The notes beneath the pieces are model-generated. The model did not search any database. It was not told the origin of the DNA and saw only the letters and a list, made by a program, of their open reading frames with translations. 24,467 nucleotides of DNA, from positions 1 to 24,467 of the forward strand of contig CAYZJK010000010.1 of the NCBI GenBank assembly GCA_964479125.1, given 5' to 3'. The position numbers were made by a program, and so were the translations under genes. Shown in pieces: positions 1 to 6,931 of this stretch. This DNA comes from CAYZJK01 sp964479125. GTDB taxonomy: Bacteria > Patescibacteriota > Saccharimonadia > Saccharimonadales > Saccharimonadaceae. Positions within the stretch are counted from its first letter, which is position 1. Each line of letters starts with the position of its first letter.

Positions 1-55
1 TTTCGCTTTCGGCCTTTTGGACTCATCAGCATAAATTCACATTTATGGAGCGAAA
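1..55 (-). ncRNA. Type III hammerhead self-cleaving ribozyme
   Basis: Read on the minus strand from 55 down to 1, every part of a hammerhead is present in order. Stem III 5' arm TTTCGC (55-50). Cleavage triplet CUC (50-48; U at 49, C17 at 48). Stem I CATAAAT/ATTTATG (47-41 with 36-30, 7 bp, loop GTGA). Core CTGATGA (29-23). Stem II GTCC-AAAA-GGCC (22-11; one U-C mismatch at the second pair, the G-C pair next to the core intact). Core GAAA (10-7). Stem III 3' arm GCGAAA (6-1), pairing 6 of 6 with the 5' arm. The predicted cut is between 48 and 47. Stem III may extend beyond the window edge. The open helix is stem III, so this is topology type III. Cleavage activity is inferred from the motif. 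Confidence 0.85.
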
Positions 56-122
56 GACAAGTAAATCAATCATAAGAAAAACTTCACGACAGACGTGAAT
101 CTTTGATTTAATTCACTTGTCT
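55..122 (-). other. Nested hairpin domain abutting the ribozyme; inner terminator-like hairpin
   Basis: Three nested inverted repeats: AGACAAGT (55-62) with ACTTGTCT (115-122); TAAATCAA (62-69) with TTGATTTA (103-110), sharing base 62 with the outer arm; and TTCACG (83-88) with CGTGAA (94-99). On the minus strand the inner hairpin is followed by GTTTTTCTT, so it could act as an intrinsic terminator for the gene ending at 133. If so, only readthrough transcripts would contain the ribozyme. The outer stem ends exactly where stem III of the hammerhead begins, so the two may form one RNA domain. The pairing is seen in the sequence; the function is inferred. Confidence 0.6.
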
Positions 123-132
123 ATGCCTTGCG

Positions 133-537
133 TTACTGGGTTCTTGCTTTCAGGGTGTAGTGAGTGGCGTCCCAGAGATTTTCTTCCAGGTCTGGTACCA
201 CTCCGATCTCGGACAGTAGAACGTTCGAGAAGGTGTAGTCGCCGTCAGGCGACATGGTTTTGAGTGTAGCCTGGAGCGGCTTCTGAGGGTCGTTATCTTC
301 CCTGAACGGAAAGGAGGAGATTACTGCAGTGGCGAAGGGTTTGATGTTCTTGTTACGAAGTTCAACTACCAGCCCAGGCTTGATGTCTTCAAGCGTAAGC
401 GCGTCTTCGTGAAGCGGGCTTTGGATCGGGTTGGTGATACCGGAGAGTGCTTCTCGGTCTTTTTTGATCTTGTCGAGTCGTTTGAGCCCCACAGGAGGCA
501 TCGGGTCGCTAAGCATTGCTGTGTAGTAGTCACCCAT
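133..537 (-). CDS. Hypothetical protein, 134 aa
   Basis: No family recognised. The start is well supported: GAGGAGAAAG lies 8 nt upstream of the ATG at 537. The protein is soluble, without a signal peptide or membrane segment. Its N-terminal third is charged (LKRLDKIKKDREAL, about 18-31). A stretch near 48-58 (TLEDIKPGLVVELRN) has the look of a small beta-barrel domain. The gene stands alone, ends 11 nt before a nested hairpin, and a hammerhead ribozyme follows on the same strand, so its mRNA 3' end may be made or trimmed by that ribozyme. The nearest good promoter lies at 714-742, which would give a leader of about 170 nt containing a near-perfect palindrome at 578-592. Confidence 0.75.
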   Translation of the reverse strand: MGDYYTAMLSDPMPPVGLKRLDKIKKDREALSGITNPIQSPLHEDALTLEDIKPGLVVELRNKNIKPFATAVISSFPFREDNDPQKPLQATLKTMSPDGDYTFSNVLLSEIGVVPDLEENLWDATHYTLKARTQ

Positions 538-577
538 GGTGAAAACTTTCTCCTCAATCTTTGGCGTGTGGTGCCAG

Positions 578-592
578 TTTCGCTAAGCGAAA
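578..592. repeat. Perfect 7-1-7 palindrome in the leader of the 133-537 gene
   Basis: TTTCGCT-A-AGCGAAA. With one mismatch the repeat extends to about 10 bp per arm. It lies about 40 nt upstream of the ATG at 537, so it could be an operator or a leader hairpin. The same 7-mer pair (TTTCGCT at 1-7, AGCGAAA at 49-55) frames the hammerhead ribozyme. Confidence 0.6.
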
Positions 593-713
593 GTGTGTTT
601 TTCCTATAAACACAAGATGAGGTAAGTACATACCTAAATGAAAATATATACATATCTCATCTCGTGCTGATTTACATGTCAAAGTGCAGTTAGACTAATG
701 CTAACGCATTAAT

Positions 714-742
714 ACATTAGAATAATTTATGTATGTTGTCAA
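714..742 (-). promoter_or_regulatory. Sigma-70-type promoter
   Basis: On the minus strand TTGACA (742-737), a 17-bp spacer, then TAATGT (719-714). It points at the 133-537 gene and lies just downstream of the smpB stop, where no clear intrinsic terminator is seen. Confidence 0.5.
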
Positions 743-765
743 ATAAAGCTAGTGCTAATTTAAGG

Positions 766-1236
766 CTAGTAACGCTTCAACGTGCGTTGAGTATCGCGCT
801 CTTGATCGCGTCGTTTGATGGTCTCACGCTTGTCGTGAAGCTTCTTGCCTTTACCGAGTGCAATGACTAGTTTGATGTATCGTCCTCGGTTAAGCATTTT
901 GACAGGTAGAATTGTGTAGCCTTTTTCTTTAGACTCCCCTAGCTTCTCAATCTCTCGTTTTTTAGCAAGGAGCTTCTTTGGGGTGGTGTCGACGGTAAAT
1001 GTTTCTGTAGAGTTCTTTTCATTATTCTTTAGGCTGAAGCTAGCGTTGTATAGCCAAAGTTCACCCTTATCGATACCAACGTAAGAGCCACGCAACTGAA
1101 CGTGCCCTTCCCTAGCTGCTCTTGTGGCCTGACCAGATAAAACAATGCCGACTGTCAGTTCGTCAGAAAGATGGTAGTCAAAATGCGCACGGCGGTTACT
1201 GATTGCATTGTTATTGGCTGGCTTCTTATTGCTCAT
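766..1236 (-). CDS. smpB: SsrA-binding protein SmpB
   Basis: SmpB binds tmRNA and delivers it to stalled ribosomes for trans-translation. The 156-aa product shows the family pattern: NRRAHFDY near the N-terminus, the RGSYVGIDKGELWLYNASF strand region, the KLLAKKREIEKL helix, and the basic tail GKGKKLHDKRETIKRRDQERD that enters the decoding centre. The usual GxEVKS segment reads GQATRAA here, a divergent version. I start at 1236 (MSNKKPANN). A longer reading frame to 1293 exists, but a TGA-TATACT extended -10 sits 7 nt upstream of 1236, so the transcript should begin about at this ATG without a Shine-Dalgarno. It is divergent from pyrH. The smpB assignment is firm; the start rests on the promoter. 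Confidence 0.9.
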   Translation of the reverse strand: MSNKKPANNNAISNRRAHFDYHLSDELTVGIVLSGQATRAAREGHVQLRGSYVGIDKGELWLYNASFSLKNNEKNSTETFTVDTTPKKLLAKKREIEKLGESKEKGYTILPVKMLNRGRYIKLVIALGKGKKLHDKRETIKRRDQERDTQRTLKRY

Positions 1237-1243
1237 TGATTTA

Positions 1244-1252
1244 AGTATATCA
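1244..1252 (-). promoter_or_regulatory. Extended -10 promoter of smpB (leaderless)
   Basis: TGA+TATACT on the minus strand, followed by TAAATCA (7 nt) and the ATG at 1236. There is no convincing -35 and no Shine-Dalgarno. The geometry places +1 at or next to the A of ATG. Confidence 0.65.
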
Positions 1253-1269
1253 AAGCCAGGCGTTTGAGA

Positions 1270-1278
1270 TGGTATACT
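1270..1278 (+). promoter_or_regulatory. Extended -10 promoter of pyrH (leaderless)
   Basis: TGG+TATACT followed by TATAGAT (7 nt) and the ATG at 1286. It is the mirror image of the smpB promoter: same hexamer, same TGn extension and same 7-nt distance. No Shine-Dalgarno is present. Confidence 0.65.
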
Positions 1279-1285
1279 TATAGAT

Positions 1286-1996
1286 ATGTACAACCGAATA
1301 TTGCTGAAGCTATCAGGTGAACAGCTTCAAGGTCAGTTCGAGAGTGGTTTCGACTCTGAGCGAGCTGCCTGGATCGCTAGTGAAGTTAACAAAGTCCTTA
1401 TCGAAGGTATTGAAGTAATTATTATGATTGGTGGCGGTAACTACGCCCGTGGTGCACAGCTAGCTAAAGGCGGCGTGCAACGCGTGACAGCTGACAATAT
1501 CGGTATGCTAGCAACTATGATGAATGCGCTTGCTCTAGCGGACGTCTTTAACGCCGAAGGTGTGCCAGCTCAAGCTTTAACCAATATTAAGTCTGACCAA
1601 GTGGCGGATCAGTTTACCCACCGCCGAGCTCTATCTCATCTAAATAAGGGACGAGTTGTAATTGTAGCTGGCGGTATCGGACGACCTTATCTTACAACTG
1701 ATACAGCCGCAGTCAGTCTCGCGCTTGAGTTAGATTGTGACGTTATTATCAAAGCCACTAAGGTTGATGGTGTTTATGATAAGGATCCAAATCAATATGA
1801 AGATGCGGCTAGGTATGAGTCACTTAGTCTGCAAGAAGCAGTTGAGCGTCCTGACATTAAGGTAATGGATAAGGCAGCGATTGCTCTAGCTGATGATCAT
1901 GATCAATCTATTATCGTATGTAAGCTACTAAACGAAGATAACATCGTAAAAGCCTCACGTGGCGAACCGGTCGGAACTAGAATTTCGGTTGAGTAA
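1286..1996 (+). CDS. pyrH: UMP kinase
   Basis: PyrH phosphorylates UMP to UDP with ATP, a step in pyrimidine nucleotide synthesis, as a cytoplasmic hexamer. At 236 aa it has normal length for the amino-acid kinase fold. Visible motifs are the N-terminal KLSGEQL loop (about 8-14), the nucleotide loop IGGGNYARG (about 48-56), the UMP-binding TTDTAAVSLALEL region (about 137-149), and ATKVDGVYDKDPN (about 156-168), typical of UMP kinases. The start follows a TGGTATACT extended -10 by 7 nt, so the mRNA is probably leaderless. It is followed after 22 nt by glycosyltransferase genes without an evident terminator, so these are probably co-transcribed. Confidence 0.95.
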   Translation: MYNRILLKLSGEQLQGQFESGFDSERAAWIASEVNKVLIEGIEVIIMIGGGNYARGAQLAKGGVQRVTADNIGMLATMMNALALADVFNAEGVPAQALTNIKSDQVADQFTHRRALSHLNKGRVVIVAGGIGRPYLTTDTAAVSLALELDCDVIIKATKVDGVYDKDPNQYEDAARYESLSLQEAVERPDIKVMDKAAIALADDHDQSIIVCKLLNEDNIVKASRGEPVGTRISVE

Positions 1997-2018
1997 GAAA
2001 GTAATCTACTAAATCCTT

Positions 2019-3053
2019 ATGCCTGTAAGTAAAGTCCATGTAATTTCTGAAAGTGAGATATCAGTCCAGGGGCATGGTGTTCATACGGCTTATGTTGAGA
2101 TGGTTAGAGCGCTGAAGAAAGTGCCTAATATTAAAGTTACGACTGGAGATTATTACAGCTGGACTCCAGTTGATGTGACACATATTCACACGGTAGGCCT
2201 AAGAACACTTCCCCGTCTATTCCAGCCTGGAGTTAAAAAAGTTGTGTCAGCTCACATTATTCCAGACTCTCTTGTCGGGTCTCTTAAAGGTGCTCGTTAC
2301 TGGAAGGGTCTAGCTCATATTTATCTCAAGTGGTTTTATAATCGAGCCGATCTTGTAATTGCAGTCTCCCCTGAGACAGCTCGAGCGCTTCAGGATATGA
2401 AGGTGTCTTCGCCGATTGATGTTATATATAGTGCGATTGATACTAGTGTTTACCGCTCGGTGTCAGCTAGTGAGGTGAAGAAGCTAAGAAAGAAACTAAA
2501 TATAGCTGACGGTGTTAAGGTTGTGATGGGTTCAGGTCAGGTGCAACCTCGTAAGCGAATTGATATGTTTCTGGATGTAGCTAGGACTATGCCGGATGTT
2601 CATTTCATCTGGGTTGGTGGTATTCCGTTCAAGCAGCTCGGAGCTGAGTATAAGACGATGAAGCGCATTATGGATGAGAGTCCAGCTAATGTTACCTTTA
2701 CGGACGTGGTGCCACTTGAGGATATGCCTGTATACTATTCTATGTCGGACCTATTCTTTCTTCCTTCAGATCAGGAGACATTTGGTCTAGTGGTTGTCGA
2801 GGCAGCCGCAGCTAATAAGCCGGTCTTTCTGCGAGATATTCCAGATTATGCCGACACATTTGCGCCGTATGCAGAGTTTGGTAATACGGCCGAAGATTTT
2901 AGCCAAAAAATCAAAGAAATACTAACTGACCCAGAGCAGTATAAAAAAGCAGTTGAGAATTCTAAGGCTATTGCTAGAAAGTATGACAGTCAGACGGCCG
3001 TTAAAACTTTACTAGAGGCTTATGATAAGCTGTGTCAGAATGAGGAATTATAA
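2019..3053 (+). CDS. GT4-type glycosyltransferase, LafB/CpoA-like
   Basis: 344 aa, two Rossmann halves (GT-B). The donor-binding half carries GSGQVQPRKRIDMFLDVA (about 171-188) and the EX7E motif in QETFGLVVVEAAA (about 251-263). The N-terminal half has VQGHGVHTAYVEMVRAL (about 16-32) and SAHIIPDSLVGSLKG (about 86-100), which recall from memory the LafB/CpoA enzymes adding a second sugar to monoglycosyl-diacylglycerol. There are no membrane spans, so it is probably membrane-associated on the cytoplasmic face. It lies 22 nt after pyrH with only a weak ribosome-binding site, and its stop directly abuts the next start. The GT4 family is firm; the lipid acceptor is inferred from similarity and from the paired gene. 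Confidence 0.85.
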   Translation: MPVSKVHVISESEISVQGHGVHTAYVEMVRALKKVPNIKVTTGDYYSWTPVDVTHIHTVGLRTLPRLFQPGVKKVVSAHIIPDSLVGSLKGARYWKGLAHIYLKWFYNRADLVIAVSPETARALQDMKVSSPIDVIYSAIDTSVYRSVSASEVKKLRKKLNIADGVKVVMGSGQVQPRKRIDMFLDVARTMPDVHFIWVGGIPFKQLGAEYKTMKRIMDESPANVTFTDVVPLEDMPVYYSMSDLFFLPSDQETFGLVVVEAAAANKPVFLRDIPDYADTFAPYAEFGNTAEDFSQKIKEILTDPEQYKKAVENSKAIARKYDSQTAVKTLLEAYDKLCQNEEL

Positions 3054-4364
3054 ATGCGTATAGGATTATTTACAGACACTTATCACCCGTCTACGAACGG
3101 GATTGTGGCTGTAGTTGATATCACACGGCGTGAGCTTGAAGCGGCAGGTCATGAGGTGTATGTCTTTTGCCCTAGCGGCAAGAGCGAGCATTTTGATCGA
3201 GACGACCCTGCGATTATTCGATTTCCAAGTGTTCCGACTGGTATTTTTGATGACCACCGCCTATCAGCCTTTATTCCAAGGGTGGTGCTACAGAAGATTA
3301 AGAAGCTTGATTTAGATGTGTTACATTTCTTTACGCCTTTCCAGGTTGGAATTATGGCTGTGTATGCCGCTGAGAGAACTAACGCAGTTTTAGTCGGTCA
3401 GCACTCAACCGATCTTTATCAGTACGTTGATCACTACCCTCAGGTTCTACCGGGCTTACTTTTGTTTGCCACTACTCTACCCTTCACAGTGAAATTTAAG
3501 GGTGAAGATGTGAAGACGCTACTTTCACTCTACAAGCCTAGAAAAGGTACAACGGTTTGGAATCGAGATATTGTTGAGCGTTCAATTGCTCTGCTTTATA
3601 GCCGGTGCGATACCGTAATTGCACTATCTCGTAAGAGTCAGAAGCAGTTATATGAGTGGCAGAATGATCAATACACTTATGACGTTGAATTGATGCCAAC
3701 TGGTGTTAACGCCTTACCTCGAGCTACTAAGGCTCAGATGAAAGAGTTTAATGATACTTGGGGTATCAAAGAGGATGATGTGCTAATTGGCTATGTTGGC
3801 CGGCTCGGAGCTGAGAAGAATCTCGATTTAATTATTGATGCGCTACCTAAAATTGTAGAAGGGCAGCCGAATGCTAAGTTGCTTCTAGTAGGTGACTTTG
3901 ATTACCGTGAAACTCTAGAAGAGCTAGTGATTGAAAAGAATCTTCATGATAAGGTTATTTTTGCTGGCCGGATGCCTCGAGATGAGCTCGCTAGAGTTTA
4001 TCAGCAACTCAAAGCTTTCCTATTCCCATCTGTGACTGACACTCAAGGGTTGGTTCTTCACGAAGCAGCCTTGGCTGGCTGTCCGCTAGTGATAGTTGAT
4101 GAGTTTGTAACTGAGATTTTAGAAGAGGGCGTGAACGGCTTTGTAGCTGAAAACGAGCCTGAGGATTTTGCTAATAAGGTTCTGGCAATTCTAAGTGATC
4201 CAGATAAGCAGACTAGCTTCAGTAAGGAAAGTAAGCGCCTAGCTCGAAAGTTTAGTGAAAAGAAGCAAGTCGCTAAGCAGATTTCTCTATATAAAAGACT
4301 AATAAAAAGACGGGATGAAGCCCGGGCTAAACTGCAGGCTGAAGACGAGAGCGAGGAGGAATAG
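3054..4364 (+). CDS. GT4-type glycosyltransferase, diacylglycerol glucosyltransferase-like
   Basis: 436 aa. The N-terminus FTDTYHPSTNGIVAVV (about 6-21) with LEAAGHEVYVFCPSG is the acceptor-domain opening of GT4 lipid glycosyltransferases. HSTDLYQYVDHYP (about 116-128) and TGVNA follow, then the donor half with IGYVGRLGAEKN. The EX7E site reads DTQGLVLHEA, with Asp for the first Glu; the TQGL context matches the ETQGL signature I associate with 1,2-diacylglycerol 3-glucosyltransferases (LafA type). A hydrophobic stretch near 130-145 and a basic-then-acidic C-terminus could aid membrane docking. It directly abuts the preceding glycosyltransferase. It would make monoglycosyl-diacylglycerol for its neighbour to extend. 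The substrate is inferred. Confidence 0.85.
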   Translation: MRIGLFTDTYHPSTNGIVAVVDITRRELEAAGHEVYVFCPSGKSEHFDRDDPAIIRFPSVPTGIFDDHRLSAFIPRVVLQKIKKLDLDVLHFFTPFQVGIMAVYAAERTNAVLVGQHSTDLYQYVDHYPQVLPGLLLFATTLPFTVKFKGEDVKTLLSLYKPRKGTTVWNRDIVERSIALLYSRCDTVIALSRKSQKQLYEWQNDQYTYDVELMPTGVNALPRATKAQMKEFNDTWGIKEDDVLIGYVGRLGAEKNLDLIIDALPKIVEGQPNAKLLLVGDFDYRETLEELVIEKNLHDKVIFAGRMPRDELARVYQQLKAFLFPSVTDTQGLVLHEAALAGCPLVIVDEFVTEILEEGVNGFVAENEPEDFANKVLAILSDPDKQTSFSKESKRLARKFSEKKQVAKQISLYKRLIKRRDEARAKLQAEDESEEE

Positions 4365-6013
4365 TGTCTACAGTACTAGATGTAGTTATTACAGAGAAAT
4401 CTTTTGGTAATAAGTCTTTAATGAAAGATGTTAAGTTTACTGTTGGCGCTAAAGAAAAAGTTGGAGTAGTTGGGCGTAATGGTGCTGGTAAGTCTACTCT
4501 GTTTGGCATTCTAGCCGGGACTGATAAGGACTATTCAGGTGACGTTATTTTTCGCCGTGGTTCAGTGGTTACTAAAACCGCCCAGGAGCATATTGGTCTT
4601 AAAGATGTGCCAGTGCTCGGTTATATCTTAAATGGACTACCGGAATACGAAAAGCTGCAGCACATTATTAATACATACCCTGAAACCATGGGTGATGACA
4701 TCAAGAAAATTGAAGAGTTTTCTCAAGCCTTGGATAAGTTCAATACGCTTGGCTATTACCACATAGAAGATAAGGTCAAGGAAGAGATGAAGGCTTTTCA
4801 GCTTGAAGATGCAATTGATAAGGCTATGAGTCAGCTAAGCGGTGGTCAGAAGCGTTTAGTTGAGGTTATTAAAGTGATGCATGCTAATGCTGACCTAGCT
4901 CTAATTGACGAGCCTACCAACCACATGGACTATGTCGCTAAAGAGCAGTTTGTATCTTGGATGAAAACAGCGCCAGAGGCAATGCTGGTTATTACTCACG
5001 ACCGTGACGTATTAGAGCACGTCGATCGAATTGTTGAATTAAAAGATGGCGTAATGCACACCTACAACGGTAATTATGATGCTTATTTAAAGCAAAACGC
5101 TACTAAGACTGCGACTGGCATGTCTGATTTCGAGCAGATCGAGAAGCGCATCAAGAACCTTGAAACAAAGGTACTAGATTACCAGAGGCTTAAGGAAAAA
5201 TCTCGTAACCCAAGTACAATTCAAAAGTTTAAGCGCCTCGAGCAGCAGTCTCGTGAAGAACTTAACGAGCTTAAGCAGATGGAGAAGCCATCGTTCTGGA
5301 TTGATCGGTCATCAGTTGATGCACTAGATTACAAGAGTGCTGATCGCTACCAGAAGTTTAAAGCTAAGAACATTAAGATGAACGTGAAGGAGAATGATAG
5401 TCGCTCCACTCACCTGCTAGCCCGAGTTGATGACCTGACTCTAGCTTACGGTGACAAGACAGTTGTCGAGGGGGTTAGCTTTATTCTTAACGAGCGTGAA
5501 CGACTTGAAATTAGGGGTCGCAATGGTGCTGGTAAGAGTTCGGTGATAAAAGCCTTGTTAGGCAGCGAGGGTGCACCTCAGGTAGTTCGCGGTGAGCTAT
5601 TTTTAGATAAGCAGGTTCGCATCGGTTTATATCATCAAGAGATTCACGAAACTTACATCAATCTGCCGCTAGATGAGGCTATCGAAAAGATGTATTTAGA
5701 TCGAGATCTAGCGATTAGCGATACTAAGATTCGTAATCTTCTGAGCGACTACTTGTTTACAGAAGGAGACCGCAAGACCCCCCTCTCCCGCTTAAGTGGT
5801 GGGCAAAAAGCCCGCTTCCAAATTATCTCAATGCTAGCTAGCGAGCCGCAACTATTGATTTTAGATGAGCCGACCAACCACCTAGATTTACCTAGTATTG
5901 AAGAGCTTGAGAATGCTCTTTCTAAGTACACCGGTGCTGTACTGTTTGTTTCTCACGACTCTTACTTTAGGAAATCTCTTAAGGCTGATGTAGTTATGGT
6001 GGGGGCCAAGTAG
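4364..6013 (+). CDS. ABC-F family ATPase (translation factor type)
   Basis: 549 aa with two ABC domains and no membrane segments, the ABC-F layout. Domain 1: Walker A GRNGAGKST (37-45), LSGGQ (158-162), Walker B LALIDEPTNH (178-187), switch His 212. A charged helical linker follows at about 245-310. Domain 2: Walker A GRNGAGKSS (385-393), LSGGQ (477-481), LLILDEPTNHLD (497-508), switch His 531. ABC-F proteins bind the ribosomal E site and relieve stalled or antibiotic-bound ribosomes; the subfamily cannot be told here. It starts at GTG sharing one base with the previous stop (TAGTG), with GAGGAGG just upstream, so it is translationally coupled to the glycosyltransferases. A strong terminator follows. 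Confidence 0.92.
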   Translation: MSTVLDVVITEKSFGNKSLMKDVKFTVGAKEKVGVVGRNGAGKSTLFGILAGTDKDYSGDVIFRRGSVVTKTAQEHIGLKDVPVLGYILNGLPEYEKLQHIINTYPETMGDDIKKIEEFSQALDKFNTLGYYHIEDKVKEEMKAFQLEDAIDKAMSQLSGGQKRLVEVIKVMHANADLALIDEPTNHMDYVAKEQFVSWMKTAPEAMLVITHDRDVLEHVDRIVELKDGVMHTYNGNYDAYLKQNATKTATGMSDFEQIEKRIKNLETKVLDYQRLKEKSRNPSTIQKFKRLEQQSREELNELKQMEKPSFWIDRSSVDALDYKSADRYQKFKAKNIKMNVKENDSRSTHLLARVDDLTLAYGDKTVVEGVSFILNERERLEIRGRNGAGKSSVIKALLGSEGAPQVVRGELFLDKQVRIGLYHQEIHETYINLPLDEAIEKMYLDRDLAISDTKIRNLLSDYLFTEGDRKTPLSRLSGGQKARFQIISMLASEPQLLILDEPTNHLDLPSIEELENALSKYTGAVLFVSHDSYFRKSLKADVVMVGAK

Positions 6014-6062
6014 AGAGTTAAAGTCCCCTGTGTCGGTAATTAAGTAGGTTTTTATCAATAAA

Positions 6063-6094
6063 AATACCACCCTCGTGTCGGGGTGGTATTTTTT
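6063..6094. terminator. Bidirectional intrinsic terminator
   Basis: Perfect 10-bp stem AATACCACCC (6063-6072) with GGGTGGTATT (6081-6090). A T-run follows on the plus strand and another (TATTTTTATTG) on the minus strand. It separates the ABC-F gene from the convergent glutaredoxin gene. Confidence 0.9.
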
Positions 6095-6109
6095 CTAAAG
6101 CTTTTTTGA

Positions 6110-6382
6110 TTAGCTCTTTAGAATTTCTTTCTCACGTAGAGCTGACTCTAGTTTAGGACGGTCGAATCCTAGTATTACTTCACCGGCGATGTCTGTTACA
6201 GGTACTCCCTGGAAATTTCCGCCGATTTTTTCCATTAGCTCATCGTGAGCTGCTTTGTCTGCTTCGATGTCTTTAGCTTCGTATTCTACACCTAGCTTAT
6301 CTAGCCATTGCTTTTCAGTATTACAGAATGCGCACCAAGATGTGCTGTATACAATAACCTTTGAGTTATTAGTTTCGCTCAT
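6110..6382 (-). CDS. Glutaredoxin-like protein
   Basis: 90 aa, a small cytoplasmic thioredoxin-fold protein. The redox site is WCAFC (16-20, Cys17 and Cys20). The cis-Pro follows in GVPVTDIAG (about 60-68), then the GFDRPKLESAL helix. This fits NrdH/glutaredoxin-type thiol carriers that reduce protein disulfides, for example in ribonucleotide reductase; the partner is unknown. I start at 6382 (MSETNN) because GGAGGAG lies about 9 nt upstream. A reading frame 9 codons longer overlaps that ribosome-binding site. Upstream is TGT-TATAAT, an extended -10, on the same strand. Confidence 0.88.
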   Translation of the reverse strand: MSETNNSKVIVYSTSWCAFCNTEKQWLDKLGVEYEAKDIEADKAAHDELMEKIGGNFQGVPVTDIAGEVILGFDRPKLESALREKEILKS

Positions 6383-6409
6383 GTGTTGTAACTCCTCCAT
6401 TACTTTCAC

Positions 6410-6425
6410 TGCTTATTATAACATA
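6410..6425 (-). promoter_or_regulatory. Extended -10 promoter of the glutaredoxin gene
   Basis: On the minus strand TGT directly precedes TATAAT, with no clear -35, about 35 nt upstream of the ATG at 6382. Confidence 0.45.
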
Positions 6426-6457
6426 AGGGAAATAAGTGTGGTTTTAAGGCCTAGTTA

Positions 6458-6931
6458 TTAATAGGTGGGCATGTAGTTGTAACGGCAGTCATAGTCTCCT
6501 CTAATGTTATTAGTGTAGTAGCGATAGTGCGAGTTGCTAGACTTTAACTCTGACCAAATTTTATCAGGAGCTTCGCAGTAGTGATAGTTAGTTCCACCAA
6601 GGTTGATGATTAGGTATTCATTACTGCTGTCATACCATGCCTCTTTCAAGGTGTCGTCATTACTGCTGAGGTGTGAGAATCTTTCTTGACCTACATCAAC
6701 CTGGCTGTCTCGGTACTTGATGTCGATTAGCTGACTAGAGATTGTTGTGTTTTCTTCTTCCAGCTTGTATGGAGAGAAAGCTAGGAGCCAGATGATAAAA
6801 GATAGAAGCAGTATTGATACTGGCAGAATTACCATCCATTCTTTGATTTTATATTTACTAGGAATCGTAGAGATTGCGAACCCAGCTAAAGTTACTGCTA
6901 ATATTACCAGAGCATACGTCATACTTAACAC
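6458..6931 (-). CDS. Membrane-anchored KTSC-domain protein
   Basis: 157 aa. Two hydrophobic helices near 5-22 and 33-53 are followed by a soluble tail. Residues about 99-147 read as a KTSC domain: WYDSSNEYLIINLGGTNYHY, then APDKIWSELKSSNSHYRYYTNNIRGDY, matching the family pattern of two beta strands with G.xYxY, a 'VP..vw..L..a.S.g.yfn..Ir' helix and a final Y. KTSC is a small domain first named for the C-terminus of some lysyl-tRNA synthetases; its role is not well known. The start could be GTG at 6931, overlapping the upstream gene by 7 nt, or ATG at 6922 just after that gene's stop. Both keep all domains. Confidence 0.75.
   Translation of the reverse strand: MLSMTYALVILAVTLAGFAISTIPSKYKIKEWMVILPVSILLLSFIIWLLAFSPYKLEEENTTISSQLIDIKYRDSQVDVGQERFSHLSSNDDTLKEAWYDSSNEYLIINLGGTNYHYCEAPDKIWSELKSSNSHYRYYTNNIRGDYDCRYNYMPTY

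Noticed and set aside
1237..1293. N-terminal extension of SmpB by 19 residues
   Set aside because: It would place the extended -10 and the transcription start inside the coding region, overlaps the pyrH start, and the extra residues do not fit the family.
1886..1912. CTGATGA-type hammerhead core strings in coding sequence (also near 8572 and 20036)
   Set aside because: They lie in pyrH and other genes in frame, and no GAAA core with flanking helices follows at the right spacing.
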